Below are positions 51,917 to 60,808 of a stretch of 64,000 nt of DNA, one piece after another. This DNA comes from Sphingobacterium olei (GTDB taxonomy: Bacteria; Bacteroidota; Bacteroidia; Sphingobacteriales; Sphingobacteriaceae). The DNA is taken from assembly GCF_005048855.1 (NCBI RefSeq), contig NZ_SUME01000001.1:186001-250000 (forward strand). The letters are read 5' to 3'. Within the stretch, counting starts at the first letter, position 1, and the number at the start of each line of letters is the position of its first letter. A program made the position numbers and the translations under genes. The notes below the pieces were generated by a model. It saw only the letters and a list, made by a program, of their open reading frames with translations, did not search any database and was not told the origin of the DNA.

Positions 51917-51958
51917 AACAAATTTACTATCTTAGTGTAAATCTAATCTAATAAGCCA

Positions 51959-54169
51959 ATGAAGTATCTGCTCATATTGTCATTCCTATGTACGCAAGTT
52001 TGTCTAGCGCAGAAAAAAACAACCTACAACTACATTGTGAAATTTAATAATAGTGCTGGCACGTCGATCGAAGAAAAGACTTATTATATCACGCTACAGG
52101 AGATAAAAAGTTTGTCGGGGCAAAATCGACTTATGGAACTCCGAGTAGATGGTTTTGATTTTGAGGACAAAAGTGTTACGGGGCGAACATTTTCCACCGG
52201 AGCACCAGACAAGAGCAAAGACTTCCTGAATTCGACATCAGCGCTTAGCGATCTTTATTATTTAAAGAAACCGCTGCAATTTACGGTTAGTAAAGGTTTA
52301 GTAAATGTAGATACGTCAGCCTGGAAAGATGAGATCAAACAGCAGCTTCACGATTGGGAGATACGGGAAGATGTATTCGAAAATGCGGTGGTTACGACAT
52401 TTTCCGGAATGTCAAATTTAGCACAGTCACTATATTTTTACGGTCTCGCGTTGATGGATTCAAAGGCACTAAAAGAAAATGAAATAACCAAAGACGGTGT
52501 AACCTATCATATCCTACAACGAGATAAGGTAGGAATACATGTTAACTATTCAAAATTAGACAGCTTATCAACATTGGAAGGAAACACCCGTTTTGACGTG
52601 AAAAATTACCTCGTACAGGTCGGAGATAGGAATCTGAAGAATACCTATGTAATGGACGATGGACAGAAGATAACAAGTCGTAGTAAAATATCCATACAAC
52701 GGGGAGACAAATATCAAAGTAATCCAATCGAGAATGACTATTATGATATGCTCGTAAAAGGCAGCTACTGGAGCACGGCTTTAAGCCTCGGAGACAAAGT
52801 TGATAGTCTCAAATTGGAGCAATATATAACGGTATACGAACCCAAATATGCAAATGACCGTAGTTTTATATCAAATAAATTAAGGCATCTGCAAAAGTTA
52901 GATGATTATAAACAGTACGACAAAGCATTAAGCAGCGTGCCTCCAGGTATGCTAGCAGGTACTCATCACCTAAGTAATAAGGTAAATACGGACGATCTTT
53001 CAGTCGACGAATTCCGTGAAATAATTCCGTTATTAGACGACCGGCAGTTATACGATTACCTACAGTATTCGCTAAGCCAGCATATCTTAGCCAAGGATAC
53101 CCTTGCATCCCAAAGACTGCAGATCATTGCCAGTCAGTTTAGCGAGAGAGAAAAAACCGCTGCACAGCCGATGTACCTTTGGGCACGTGCGCTGCAAACG
53201 GAAGACATAGAGAGCCTAAAGCTTCTCCAGCAAGAAATCTTCAATACGGACGAGGCATATTGGAATCAAGGTAACGCTGGTCGATATGCGCTGCTCCTCC
53301 AACAGCTTCTCTTTAAAAAAGGAGAACATGGGTTGCAGACGTTGCAGCATATTATTGATAAAATTGTGCCATTATATGAAGATGAGACAAATGAGCTTAG
53401 GTTTATACAGAAAGCACATTTAGCATATGCGTATTATTTGGCCTATGAACGTGCAATAGATCACGAAGAACAAGCGCTTTCCTTTCTGGAAAAAGCGGCC
53501 TATTATTCCCCAAAAAATGGAGCAGAAAAAGCATACGGAAGTTTTTATGATAGGGTATTTCTAAAATCAAAAGAAAACTATAGCGACGATTATTTTGCTG
53601 CGTTGAGCAAGCGCGGCAAGAAGGATGTTGCTCTTCAAAGCTATGTCCAAGAGTTCTTGAATAATCCAGGCAGTAGTTTTCAGAGTTTATCGGCTTTCTA
53701 CCGCGAAAATTATGACGAAGCGAACTTCAGTACATTTTTTAAGAATGAAGTTATTTCTCAACTTCCAGATGCACCTTTGTTTTCGTTAAAGGACTTACAG
53801 GATAAAGATTTTACCTCCGAGCAGTTTCGCGGTAAATGGACGGTAGTCGATTTTTGGGGAACCTGGTGCGGCCCCTGTGTGGAAGAGATGCCTAAACTAA
53901 ATAAATATTATCTCGGATTAAAGAAGGATCAAAAGAATAAAATAGATTTCATGACCATCGCTTGCCATGATACCAAAGAGAAGGTTCAACATTTTTTGTC
54001 TGACAACAACTATGAAATACCCGTATTGATGTCGGATAACAAAATTCAGGGAGCCTACAAAGTAAGAGGTTATCCAAGTAAATATATCATTACGCCCGAG
54101 GGTAAATTAATTTCTACGGAATTTGGTTTCGATTGGCAGACTTTGATTTCGCAGTTAGCAAATCTGTAG
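51959..54169 (+). CDS. Thioredoxin-like (TlpA-family) protein with long N-terminal region
   Basis: A 736-residue protein: signal peptide (MKYLLILSFLCTQVCLAQ), about 590 residues of unrecognised beta-rich then helical sequence, and a C-terminal TlpA/ResA thioredoxin domain. The redox motif WCGPC is at Cys637 and Cys640 in VVDFWGTWCGPCVEEMP, preceded by PLFSLKDLQDKDFTSEQFRGK. It should be periplasmic and reduce or oxidise thiols of envelope proteins. The long N-terminal part is similar in layout to Bacteroidota TlpA proteins with DUF4369 but I could not identify that domain. Monocistronic. Confidence 0.85.
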   Translation: MKYLLILSFLCTQVCLAQKKTTYNYIVKFNNSAGTSIEEKTYYITLQEIKSLSGQNRLMELRVDGFDFEDKSVTGRTFSTGAPDKSKDFLNSTSALSDLYYLKKPLQFTVSKGLVNVDTSAWKDEIKQQLHDWEIREDVFENAVVTTFSGMSNLAQSLYFYGLALMDSKALKENEITKDGVTYHILQRDKVGIHVNYSKLDSLSTLEGNTRFDVKNYLVQVGDRNLKNTYVMDDGQKITSRSKISIQRGDKYQSNPIENDYYDMLVKGSYWSTALSLGDKVDSLKLEQYITVYEPKYANDRSFISNKLRHLQKLDDYKQYDKALSSVPPGMLAGTHHLSNKVNTDDLSVDEFREIIPLLDDRQLYDYLQYSLSQHILAKDTLASQRLQIIASQFSEREKTAAQPMYLWARALQTEDIESLKLLQQEIFNTDEAYWNQGNAGRYALLLQQLLFKKGEHGLQTLQHIIDKIVPLYEDETNELRFIQKAHLAYAYYLAYERAIDHEEQALSFLEKAAYYSPKNGAEKAYGSFYDRVFLKSKENYSDDYFAALSKRGKKDVALQSYVQEFLNNPGSSFQSLSAFYRENYDEANFSTFFKNEVISQLPDAPLFSLKDLQDKDFTSEQFRGKWTVVDFWGTWCGPCVEEMPKLNKYYLGLKKDQKNKIDFMTIACHDTKEKVQHFLSDNNYEIPVLMSDNKIQGAYKVRGYPSKYIITPEGKLISTEFGFDWQTLISQLANL

Positions 54170-54334
54170 AGATATGAATGTTGCCCATTTTCCAGTTGAG
54201 AAAATATGTCCACTAAACCCATCAAGTTTTTGAACAGGTGAATTAAACTTTAACCACAAGGATACGCGTTATGTTATAATGCATTTTTAGGGATAGCTAT
54301 TTTGTTTGTAATCAAAATTGATTGCATTTGTGTT

Positions 54335-54832
54335 ATGGAAAGAAGTTTTGAACGCTTCAAAGGGATCCATCCAGGTCTGATTCTGGAACGGGAGCTTAAA
54401 AGGCAGGCGATTAAACCAAGTCCATTTACCTTGTCAATAGAAGATACGCATAGACAGGTTTTTAATGCAATCATCAAAGGCAAACGAGGTATTCCTGTGC
54501 CTTTATATTTAAAAGTAGATAAAGCCTTGGGGGTTGAAGAAGGAACATTTGCTTTGTTGCAGACCTATCATGATATTGAAAAAGTAAAAGGTAATACTTT
54601 TGAAAACCAAATTCCTAATCTTAGCTCGCTGAGGAAAGCTCTTTTTTGGGATACTGATATCGAAAATATTGATTGGGAAAATCAATATAAAGCGGTTATA
54701 AAACGTGTTTTTGAACGAGGAAACCAATCTGAAAAAGATGAAATTACACGATTTTATGGCCCGGAAAAAATAAAGCGGGTTTTAGCTGATTATAAGATAG
54801 AGCCAATGATCTTGCATAAACGGTTGAAATAA
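54335..54832 (+). CDS. HigA-like antitoxin with helix-turn-helix
   Basis: A 165-residue protein from the ATG at 54335. Residues about 5-70 form a HigA/VapI-type helix-turn-helix (GIHPGLILERELKRQAI, IIKGKRGIPVPLYLKVDKALG), and the C-terminal half has the ALFWDTDIENIDWENQYKAVIKRVFERG module typical of antitoxins next to AbiEii-type nucleotidyltransferases in Bacteroidota (DUF6922-like). Two such genes pair as a toxin-antitoxin unit. It should bind its own promoter. The toxin gene begins 6 bases downstream but is broken by an in-frame stop. The antitoxin is intact. Confidence 0.82.
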   Translation: MERSFERFKGIHPGLILERELKRQAIKPSPFTLSIEDTHRQVFNAIIKGKRGIPVPLYLKVDKALGVEEGTFALLQTYHDIEKVKGNTFENQIPNLSSLRKALFWDTDIENIDWENQYKAVIKRVFERGNQSEKDEITRFYGPEKIKRVLADYKIEPMILHKRLK

Positions 54833-54837
54833 ATTTT

Positions 54838-55479
54838 ATGTTACGATATAATACCGTAAATGACCTATTAAAAAATACGCTCACGACGCTGATGCATGCA
54901 GAGGTGTTTAACTCGTTTAGATTAGTCGGCGGTACAGCTTTGAGTTTGCATTTGGGACATCGTGAATCCGTTGATATTGATTTGTTTTCTGATGTGTCGT
55001 ATGGAAGTATAGACTTTGATGCTATTGAGCAATATTTGCAATCAACGTTTCACTATGTTGACTATTTAGCAATTATAGCTCCAGCTATGGGAAAATCATT
55101 CACTCTCGGTAACGATATCGACCACGCTATTAAGCTAGATGTATTTTATACAGACCCCTTTATATAAGAGGTTGTTGTTGAGGAACAAATACGACTAGCG
55201 AGTGTCGAAGAAATTATCGCCATGAAAATTGATGTTATTCAGCGAACAGGTCGGAAAAAAGATTTTTGGGATCTTCACGAACTATTAAATCACTATTCTG
55301 TCGACCAAATGCTGTTCCTTCATAAACAGCGTTATCCATACCTGCATGACAGAAATTTGATTTTAACAAATCTTACTAATTTCGAAGAAGCTGATAGCGA
55401 TTTTGATCCGATCTGTTTTAAAGGTAAGTATTGGGGATTTATCAAAGCTGATTTTGAAGATTTAAACATAAGTAAATGA
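54838..55479 (+). pseudogene. AbiEii/AbiGii nucleotidyltransferase toxin with an in-frame stop
   Basis: The reading frame is continuous apart from a TAA at 55165-55167. Before it: VGGTALSLHLGHRESVDIDLFSD, the AbiEii nucleotidyltransferase signature. After it: IRLASVEEIIAMKIDVIQRTGRKKDFWDLHELL, motif matches for the C-terminal half. Both parts stay in one frame (54838 and 55222 differ by 384). Intact relatives have about 210 residues; the sequence is otherwise full length. A single base change could restore it. AbiEii toxins transfer nucleotides to tRNA; the antitoxin upstream is intact. Confidence 0.85.
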
Positions 55480-55530
55480 TCAAAGAAAGCAAACAGCAGA
55501 TACCTGTGATGGAATTCTCTTTCAGAAAAC

Positions 55531-55557
55531 AAAAAAGGCCTGCACTCCTGCAGGCCT
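55531..55557 (-). terminator. Hairpin terminator of the second NTF2-like copy
   Basis: AGGCCTGCA-ctcc-TGCAGGCCT with a T-run on the minus strand, identical in sequence and position to the hairpin at 16261-16287. It ends transcription of the paralogue at 55581-56009. Confidence 0.85.
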
Positions 55558-55580
55558 AGGTTGAAACAAAAATACCCAGT

Positions 55581-56009
55581 TTAGGGGTATGTCGTTACCA
55601 CTTTGCTTACCTGCCAGCCATTTTTGGTGTTGTTCAGTGTAATGTGGTCTACACGGGTGAAATTCTCGAACTCCATTGTAGCTTTCGCTACACAAGACTT
55701 GCCGCATTCATCCAGTATTTCGTAAGTCGTTTTGCAGTTGTACTGTAGTCCTTTGTTTTGTTTTAAGAATTTCGTGTATGCCTTTTTGCCGTGTTTATTA
55801 TCGCTTGCTGTGTTGTAGTATTCGAAATCGGTAGCAAATAGTTGCTCGTTAAACTCAACATTTCCCAGTGCTGTGGCGTCTAGATAGGCCGCAATAATGC
55901 CCACTGTGTTCATGTTTTTTAATGGGTTTGCTTTCTCAGCAGCAAATGCCATAGAAGAAGCAAACAAGATCAGAGCTGTTGCGATGGTGGTGATGATGGT
56001 TGTTTTCAT
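55581..56009 (-). CDS. Secreted NTF2-like (lumazine-binding-type) protein, copy 2
   Basis: A 142-residue exported protein with a signal peptide (MKTTIITTIATALILFASSMAFAAE). It matches the 16312-16737 product almost throughout: AAYLDATALGNVEFNEQLFATDFEYYNTASD, KKAYTKFLKQN, CVAKATMEFENFTRVDHITLNNTKNGWQVSKVV. DNA identity is highest in the 3' third and continues through the shared terminator, so it is a recent duplication or gene-conversion partner about 39 kb away. It is transcribed toward the HigA/AbiEii pair. Function unknown. Confidence 0.82.
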   Translation of the reverse strand: MKTTIITTIATALILFASSMAFAAEKANPLKNMNTVGIIAAYLDATALGNVEFNEQLFATDFEYYNTASDNKHGKKAYTKFLKQNKGLQYNCKTTYEILDECGKSCVAKATMEFENFTRVDHITLNNTKNGWQVSKVVTTYP

Positions 56010-56342
56010 GTCTTTAGTTGTTATGTTTTAAAAGTTGTTATGTCGTATTGTTGAATCAAAAGTAGGGTAGAAGTCCCCAGTAAGGAATGGCAATTAGACC
56101 AGCACCTCCAATTATTCGGTAAATCCCGAAAAGGAATCGGTGAAAAATATTCGGAAGCACCTAGTTAAGCCTTTCATGTCTTAAAGACGCAAAAGATCAT
56201 GCTATGGTTGCATTACTAAACGTTAAGTTATCCTCTAAATTTTTATATATATACAGTACATAGGGATAATTGCTTCAATTATTGCTATTTTGCACGCAAG
56301 AGATGATGTATTAACCATCTCTTCATTATCTTAATTGATCAA
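56010..56342. other. Gap upstream of the nuclease gene
   Basis: No gene. It contains the second copy of a dispersed repeat (56162-56195), a TATTTTGC -7-like box at 56286-56293 and an eight-base inverted repeat in the leader (AAGAGATG 56298-56305 / CATCTCTT 56316-56323, ten-base loop). Confidence 0.5.
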
Positions 56343-56876
56343 ATGATATTTCACTTTGTTAAACTAGGATTTATTTTAGTTTCTTTCTTATTTATCCGTT
56401 GCGACTCACAACATGTATCGGGATCAACTGCTTTTGAAGGTAGAGATTTCGAACAGTCTATGTATAAAAGCCCCGATATTTTTCAGGTCGATAAAATTGT
56501 AGATGGCGATACCTTTTGGGTGTTCAATCATGCCGGCCAAAAACTTAAGGTGAGGCTTATTGGTATAGATGCGCCAGAAACTAGAAATGTATTCAAAAAA
56601 AAGAAACATGCTTTTGGGTTAGCGTCCAAAAACTATCTGGACAACATACTGAAACAAAATCCATACATCAAGCTAACCTTTGATGTAGATTCACTTGATC
56701 AGTACGGTCGTACTTTGGCCTATGCCTATTTAAGTGATGGCTCTATGATCAATGAGCAATTAATACGCAACGGCTATGCTGTATTAATGACCGTATCTCC
56801 TAATATCAGGTTCGAAAAAATATTTTACGAGAGCCAAATGGCAGCTAGAAAGAATAAAAGGGGTATCTGGAAATAA
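56343..56876 (+). CDS. Thermonuclease (SNase-like) lipoprotein
   Basis: A 177-residue secreted nuclease. A short signal peptide ends in the lipobox-like FIRC (Cys20), so the mature protein may be a lipoprotein. The SNase core is complete: KIVDGDTFWVFN, KVRLIGIDAPETR (calcium-binding Asp and catalytic Arg), KLTFDVDSLDQYGRTLAYAYLSDGSMINEQLIRNGYAVL and the closing AARKNKRGIWK. It cleaves nucleic acids outside the cytoplasm, for feeding or defence. Regulated by a leader hairpin and a -7-like box 50 bases upstream. Monocistronic. Confidence 0.88.
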   Translation: MIFHFVKLGFILVSFLFIRCDSQHVSGSTAFEGRDFEQSMYKSPDIFQVDKIVDGDTFWVFNHAGQKLKVRLIGIDAPETRNVFKKKKHAFGLASKNYLDNILKQNPYIKLTFDVDSLDQYGRTLAYAYLSDGSMINEQLIRNGYAVLMTVSPNIRFEKIFYESQMAARKNKRGIWK

Positions 56877-56907
56877 ATTCATAGAAAATCTAAGAGGGAA
56901 ACAATAA

Positions 56908-56997
56908 AGAATTTTATCACTGTTACTTATCACGGCGCTTTGTTGTAGTTGTGGCAAAGGCGATGATAGTAGCATTCCACCGGCATCAAAAGCCTGA
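56908..56997 (+). pseudogene. N-terminal relic of a lipoprotein gene
   Basis: A frame without an ATG encodes LLSLLLITALCCSCGKGDDSSIPPASKA, which looks like a signal peptide plus lipobox (ALCCSC), then stops at 56995-56997. Bases just after continue in the same frame as YFAKTIKLTDEDGRVSLLLI to a further stop. I infer a truncated lipoprotein gene; it lies between the nuclease and the convergent glycosidase gene. Confidence 0.45.
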
Positions 56998-57048
56998 TAT
57001 TTTGCCAAAACCATTAAGCTAACGGATGAGGACGGCAGAGTGTCACTT

Positions 57049-59892
57049 TTACTTATTTAGAGATTGTTTTTGTACTTCCAGTTTAAAAACTCCTTTATCT
57101 TTTTTATCAAGCGATATTTTCAGTGCATATAAGCCATCGAGTATTTTAGTTAAATCAATCCGTTTGCCATTACAAGTTGCTTCGTATTCGTGTTCATCAT
57201 CCAAACACAATAGCATAGATGTCGTAAGATTTCCTTGTTCGGCAAACAGTTTGAATTCTCCATTCAATCCGTCGTTTTCAGGCTTAAATTTTTGTGAAAT
57301 AGGCCATATATCAAACCCATGCGTAATAGTCCCTGGTTTGTACAGTGCGGTGAACCAGTTTAATACTGGAGAAGACAATGCACCAAACTGGTGCCACCCT
57401 CCACCATTGCCCGTTTCTACGCTAAAATTTTCCCAACAGTTGTAACTATTCGCCGTCTCACGTTTCCATACGTCCAATGCCGTTTGCGCAATCTGTACTG
57501 CTCGTTCAGGTTCGTTCGCGTCGAGCATAATCTTCCATATAAACCACTGGTGGGGCATCCATACTCGTCCGTTCCAGTACCCATCTTTGTTATAATAAGG
57601 TGCTGACTGGTCAATAGCGGTGATCCCGTGATCTGTCCATAATCTTCCTTTTGTAAAAATATTTTCGAGAATCCTTTTTGTTTGTGCAGGCGTGCATATT
57701 CCAGCAATAAGTGGACTAACACCATCAATACCCATGTTGAAATTAAGATCTGACGCATGCTTAAGTATACCAGTCGGATTTCCATAATTATCATGTTTTA
57801 CATATCCAAAATATCCAGAAGCTTCGTCCCACGCCCATCGTTGCAATGCATCTCCATACATAATGATGTCTTTGTCATACTTTTTAATGTCCTGATGGTA
57901 TCCAAGCTGTGTCGCAGCCATCTTTAACAATTTAGCAAATCTTATCTGATGGGAGGTATTCACAGTAGGAGCTATGGTTTTTGTCAACTTATTTCTATGC
58001 ATATAAACCTGTGGACTATAATCATCCCATCCACCCGAATTATAAAAAATATCCCATGTCTGTATCAGGTTCGACTTAAGCTTACGAGTAGATGAGCTTT
58101 CCGCTCCGTTTAAATAATCATAATATCGTTTTAGGCGAGGATAGAAATATGTTAAGTATTCAGTATTTTGTGTAATGTTCCATAATTCATTAAAGAGATA
58201 AGCTTGTATGGGCAATGGCGTACCATGTTCCAAAAAAGCAGACTGTTCAGCGCTATCCATCGTATAGGCATTTAGGCTTTCGACGGCACGTCCCAAGTTT
58301 AATGTAGTATAGCCGAGTCCAATAAAACCGGCATCCCAGGTATAGAAAGCGCTCCACCGTTTTCCAGGAGTAGTATGTTTCATAAACTTGTTACCGGCAA
58401 ATGTCGGGTAGTTTACATTGGTAAGCGTGGTAGCCGCCATAAGCTGCTGACCGAAAATATAGGGTATCCCGGCTTTATTTACCGACCACTCCTTAACGGC
58501 CGATTGTTGCTGTCGGTAAGTGTTTTCAGCATCCTGCCAATTGGCTCCAAGTTTTTTTATTTTATCGATCACCTCTTTATCGCTGCTGCCATAGACAACA
58601 TACGCATATCTAGTTACCTGCTGTCCCGGTGCTACGACAATTGGCGCTGTAAAGATGTTTTCAAAGTACCCGTGGTTATTTCCGCCACCTATTCTCGATT
58701 TTTGACCAGCGGGATGCTCCTTTTTTACCAAGTGGTCGAAATAAAGCAAAGCTGTGTCCGGGTTGTCGTCAAATAATGTTCTCCTATCTGCAAGGCTATC
58801 GCTCCAAACAAGACCATAATATTCTTCAATATCATCATACTTAAACACAGCGGTATTCGCTATTCCACTGCTTATTTCCTTCGGTATGCGGTTTAACGAA
58901 TCATCATGAAACTCTATTTCATTAACTTCGCTTTCCTTTAGTAGCATAAATCCGTCTAATGCGACTTTTGCAGCATTCAATGTTTTTAAGGCAAGGTTTA
59001 TCCCATCGTCAGATATATTTTTTACAGATACCTTTGCCAAAGTATATTCCTTTGCATATTTAAGTTCTATACTTTCCGTTAACTGATTATTAACTTTTAC
59101 GCTTATTTTAGCGTCCGACTTATCAACAGAACGGTATCGTAGTAAGATAACTCCTTCATCTAGCTTCCTGGTATTCGCAAACTGAAACGACAATCGCTCG
59201 CCATGGTTTTTTCCTATCACGATAGCTGTTTTGCTTACCGCATTCTCATCTTTTATCTGCCCCCTGAGCTGCCCATCGTACACCAGGTTATAATTAAAGG
59301 CGACAACCGAATCCGTAAAACTGCTGTAATTTGAAGCTTTCTCAAAATGCGTTCCGCTTGGTTTGACTATTGTAACTCTTTTATTGTAAGGATACATAAT
59401 TGAGCTAAATATATTGAGCGCCATGCTTTTGGTTTCTGTGGTATTATTTACATAAGCTGCTCTGATCAGGCGACTTTTTTCATCTACCTTACTATAGGAC
59501 ACATCGCAATACAGGCGATTTTTCCATTCTAACTGGAATCGGTACGAAAAATAAGACAAATCAGCCGATGCCTGCCATGGATGGTATCCAGACTCCCGTT
59601 GTGTACTGGCTAGTGGCGTTATGTTTCTAAAATAAATTGAAGGCTGCACAATAACATCAAACCGTATACCATCGTTCAGTGTTGGAATATGCGATATACC
59701 GTTGAACTTATTGGAGTATGGACCCCATGCGGGCAAAGCCATATCATGCGTATTTTTCAAAGAACTCGTAAAGCCTAATTCCCACTTATTGTAAATAGAC
59801 GGAGACGGCTGTGCGATGAGATTTGTTACTATGGCTATAAGCAGTGTAGCAAGCAGTATATATTTTGGTTTCTTTGTGTGGTTAATAATCAT
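57049..59892 (-). CDS. MGH1/GH63-like trehalase-fold glycosidase
   Basis: A 947-residue exported protein with a signal peptide (about 10-27, ending NLIAQ). A beta-rich N-terminal third is followed by the (alpha/alpha)6 toroid from about residue 450. Toroid motifs: FYTWDAGFIGLGY, SGGWDDYSPQ (about residue 620, probable catalytic Asp region), GYWNGRVWMPHQWFIW and a final SYNCWENFSVETGNGGGWHQFGAL, typical of GH63 and mannosylglycerate-hydrolase-like enzymes. It should act on an alpha-linked sugar outside the cytoplasm. It is monocistronic and, with the 621-residue lipoprotein at 5 kb, the second such enzyme here. Substrate unknown. Confidence 0.82.
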   Translation of the reverse strand: MIINHTKKPKYILLATLLIAIVTNLIAQPSPSIYNKWELGFTSSLKNTHDMALPAWGPYSNKFNGISHIPTLNDGIRFDVIVQPSIYFRNITPLASTQRESGYHPWQASADLSYFSYRFQLEWKNRLYCDVSYSKVDEKSRLIRAAYVNNTTETKSMALNIFSSIMYPYNKRVTIVKPSGTHFEKASNYSSFTDSVVAFNYNLVYDGQLRGQIKDENAVSKTAIVIGKNHGERLSFQFANTRKLDEGVILLRYRSVDKSDAKISVKVNNQLTESIELKYAKEYTLAKVSVKNISDDGINLALKTLNAAKVALDGFMLLKESEVNEIEFHDDSLNRIPKEISSGIANTAVFKYDDIEEYYGLVWSDSLADRRTLFDDNPDTALLYFDHLVKKEHPAGQKSRIGGGNNHGYFENIFTAPIVVAPGQQVTRYAYVVYGSSDKEVIDKIKKLGANWQDAENTYRQQQSAVKEWSVNKAGIPYIFGQQLMAATTLTNVNYPTFAGNKFMKHTTPGKRWSAFYTWDAGFIGLGYTTLNLGRAVESLNAYTMDSAEQSAFLEHGTPLPIQAYLFNELWNITQNTEYLTYFYPRLKRYYDYLNGAESSSTRKLKSNLIQTWDIFYNSGGWDDYSPQVYMHRNKLTKTIAPTVNTSHQIRFAKLLKMAATQLGYHQDIKKYDKDIIMYGDALQRWAWDEASGYFGYVKHDNYGNPTGILKHASDLNFNMGIDGVSPLIAGICTPAQTKRILENIFTKGRLWTDHGITAIDQSAPYYNKDGYWNGRVWMPHQWFIWKIMLDANEPERAVQIAQTALDVWKRETANSYNCWENFSVETGNGGGWHQFGALSSPVLNWFTALYKPGTITHGFDIWPISQKFKPENDGLNGEFKLFAEQGNLTTSMLLCLDDEHEYEATCNGKRIDLTKILDGLYALKISLDKKDKGVFKLEVQKQSLNK

Positions 59893-59990
59893 TCCGTTAT
59901 GTCTTTGTAAGGCCTGTTAAAATCCCAATTTATGGACAGAGCTAATTTCTATAAAAAATAGTTCAAAAAGCCGCCTTTTTGTCTCAATAA

Positions 59991-60171
59991 ATGATCAAAT
60001 CCGCTCAAATTATTAGCAGCAATAAAACGTTGTATTTTGAACAGTTGATTGATAAACAGCGTCTTACTAATTTCGATGAAGCTGATAGCGATTTTGATCC
60101 GATCTGTTTTAAAGGGTAAATATTGGGAAGTTATCAAAGCCGATTTTGAAGATTTAAACATAAGTAAATGA
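59991..60171 (+). pseudogene. Tail of a second AbiEii toxin gene
   Basis: From 60065 to 60171 the DNA closely matches 55370-55479, the end of the AbiEii gene: LTNFDEADSDFDPICFKG, then after a one-base insertion (GGG for GG near 60116) KYWEVIKADFEDLNISK and TGA. The 59991 ATG frame joins a divergent or deleted middle part. This shows the toxin was once duplicated, or the block moved, about 4.7 kb away. Confidence 0.75.
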
Positions 60172-60180
60172 TCAAAAAAA

Positions 60181-60197
60181 GCCTACACTCCTACAGG
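60181..60197 (-). repeat. Mutated copy of the NTF2-gene terminator hairpin
   Basis: GCCTACACTCCTACAGG differs from GCCTGCACTCCTGCAGG at two symmetrical positions, so the stem is preserved. It follows the AbiEii relic in the same order as at 55480-55557, where the toxin, terminator and NTF2-like gene are adjacent. Confidence 0.6.
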
Positions 60198-60204
60198 GTA
60201 AGCG

Positions 60205-60291
60205 GGGCAATTCAAATATTACTTCGATGAGTTATTGGCGCGTATCCGCGATATCCGCTCTTCCAAAAAGTTCTACTGGCGAAAAGTGTGA
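60205..60291 (+). pseudogene. Fragment of a RhuM-family gene
   Basis: The frame reads GQFKYYFDELLARIRDIRSSKKFYWRKV before a TGA. FDELLARIRDIRSS is a hallmark of the RhuM (Salmonella virulence/phage-type) family, where the usual text is DELLERIRDIRASEKRFY. Only about 28 of 330 residues remain. It probably arrived with mobile DNA. Confidence 0.6.
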
Positions 60292-60410
60292 GATATCTCA
60301 ATGAGACCACGAGGCTTATGATGCCATTGTATTGCATTACGTGTTAAGTGGGTGCTAATGCGTTGATAGTTAGGTGTATGCAAACAATTCCCAGATTTAG
60401 ACTGTCTCTG

Positions 60411-60806
60411 TCAATTGAAATATGTTATCCAAAATACGACACTTAAATATGTCCAAAGTACCGAAAATACGATATGCATAGACGTTTCAAATTTTTTTCC
60501 TTTCCATAAGGCAGTTGAGTAACCAAAAAACTGAATGATTAGTCTAACGGTCCAAAATAAACCAAGTCCAAGCGCTATTTTTTTACCTAGGTTGGTCTCA
60601 GTTATTTCGGTAAAAGATGTCAAGCAAAGCAACCCCATGAGCAATACCGTCAAAGCGATGAAGAACGTATGTACCGTCATCATTTGCCGATTGATTAAAC
60701 TAGAAGATTTAAGTTCTTCCGCCCAGTTAAAATACCTTGGAAATACAAGGTGTATCGATGCCAATACAATGAGTAATACACCAACTATTTTAAGATGTAT
60801 TTCCAT
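60411..60806 (-). CDS. Four-helix membrane protein, hypothetical
   Basis: A 131-residue protein with four hydrophobic helices (IHLKIVGVLLIVLASIHLVFP, VHTFFIALTVLLMGLLCL, KIALGLGLFWTVRLIIQFFG, HIVFSVLWTYLSVVFWITYF). The ATG at 60806 and one at 60812 both lie on or next to the upstream methyltransferase stop, showing translational coupling. It is the last gene of a three-gene operon with DUF2071 and a methyltransferase. No family name is certain; the HLVFPRYFNWAEEL segment is reminiscent of small DUF-type membrane proteins. Confidence 0.6.
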   Translation of the reverse strand: MEIHLKIVGVLLIVLASIHLVFPRYFNWAEELKSSSLINRQMMTVHTFFIALTVLLMGLLCLTSFTEITETNLGKKIALGLGLFWTVRLIIQFFGYSTALWKGKKFETSMHIVFSVLWTYLSVVFWITYFN

Positions 60807-60808
60807 CC

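Larger units (their letters stand above)
59893..60410. other. Gap made of gene relics
   Basis: Between the glycosidase and the small membrane protein gene there is no intact gene. Identified pieces are an AbiEii tail (59991-60171), a hairpin relic (60181-60197) and a RhuM fragment (60205-60291), listed separately. The rest is non-coding. Confidence 0.7.

Noticed and set aside
57026..57445. A 139-codon plus-strand frame overlapping the end of the 947-residue glycosidase
   Set aside because: Antisense to conserved glycosidase motifs; serine- and cysteine-rich text typical of a shadow frame.
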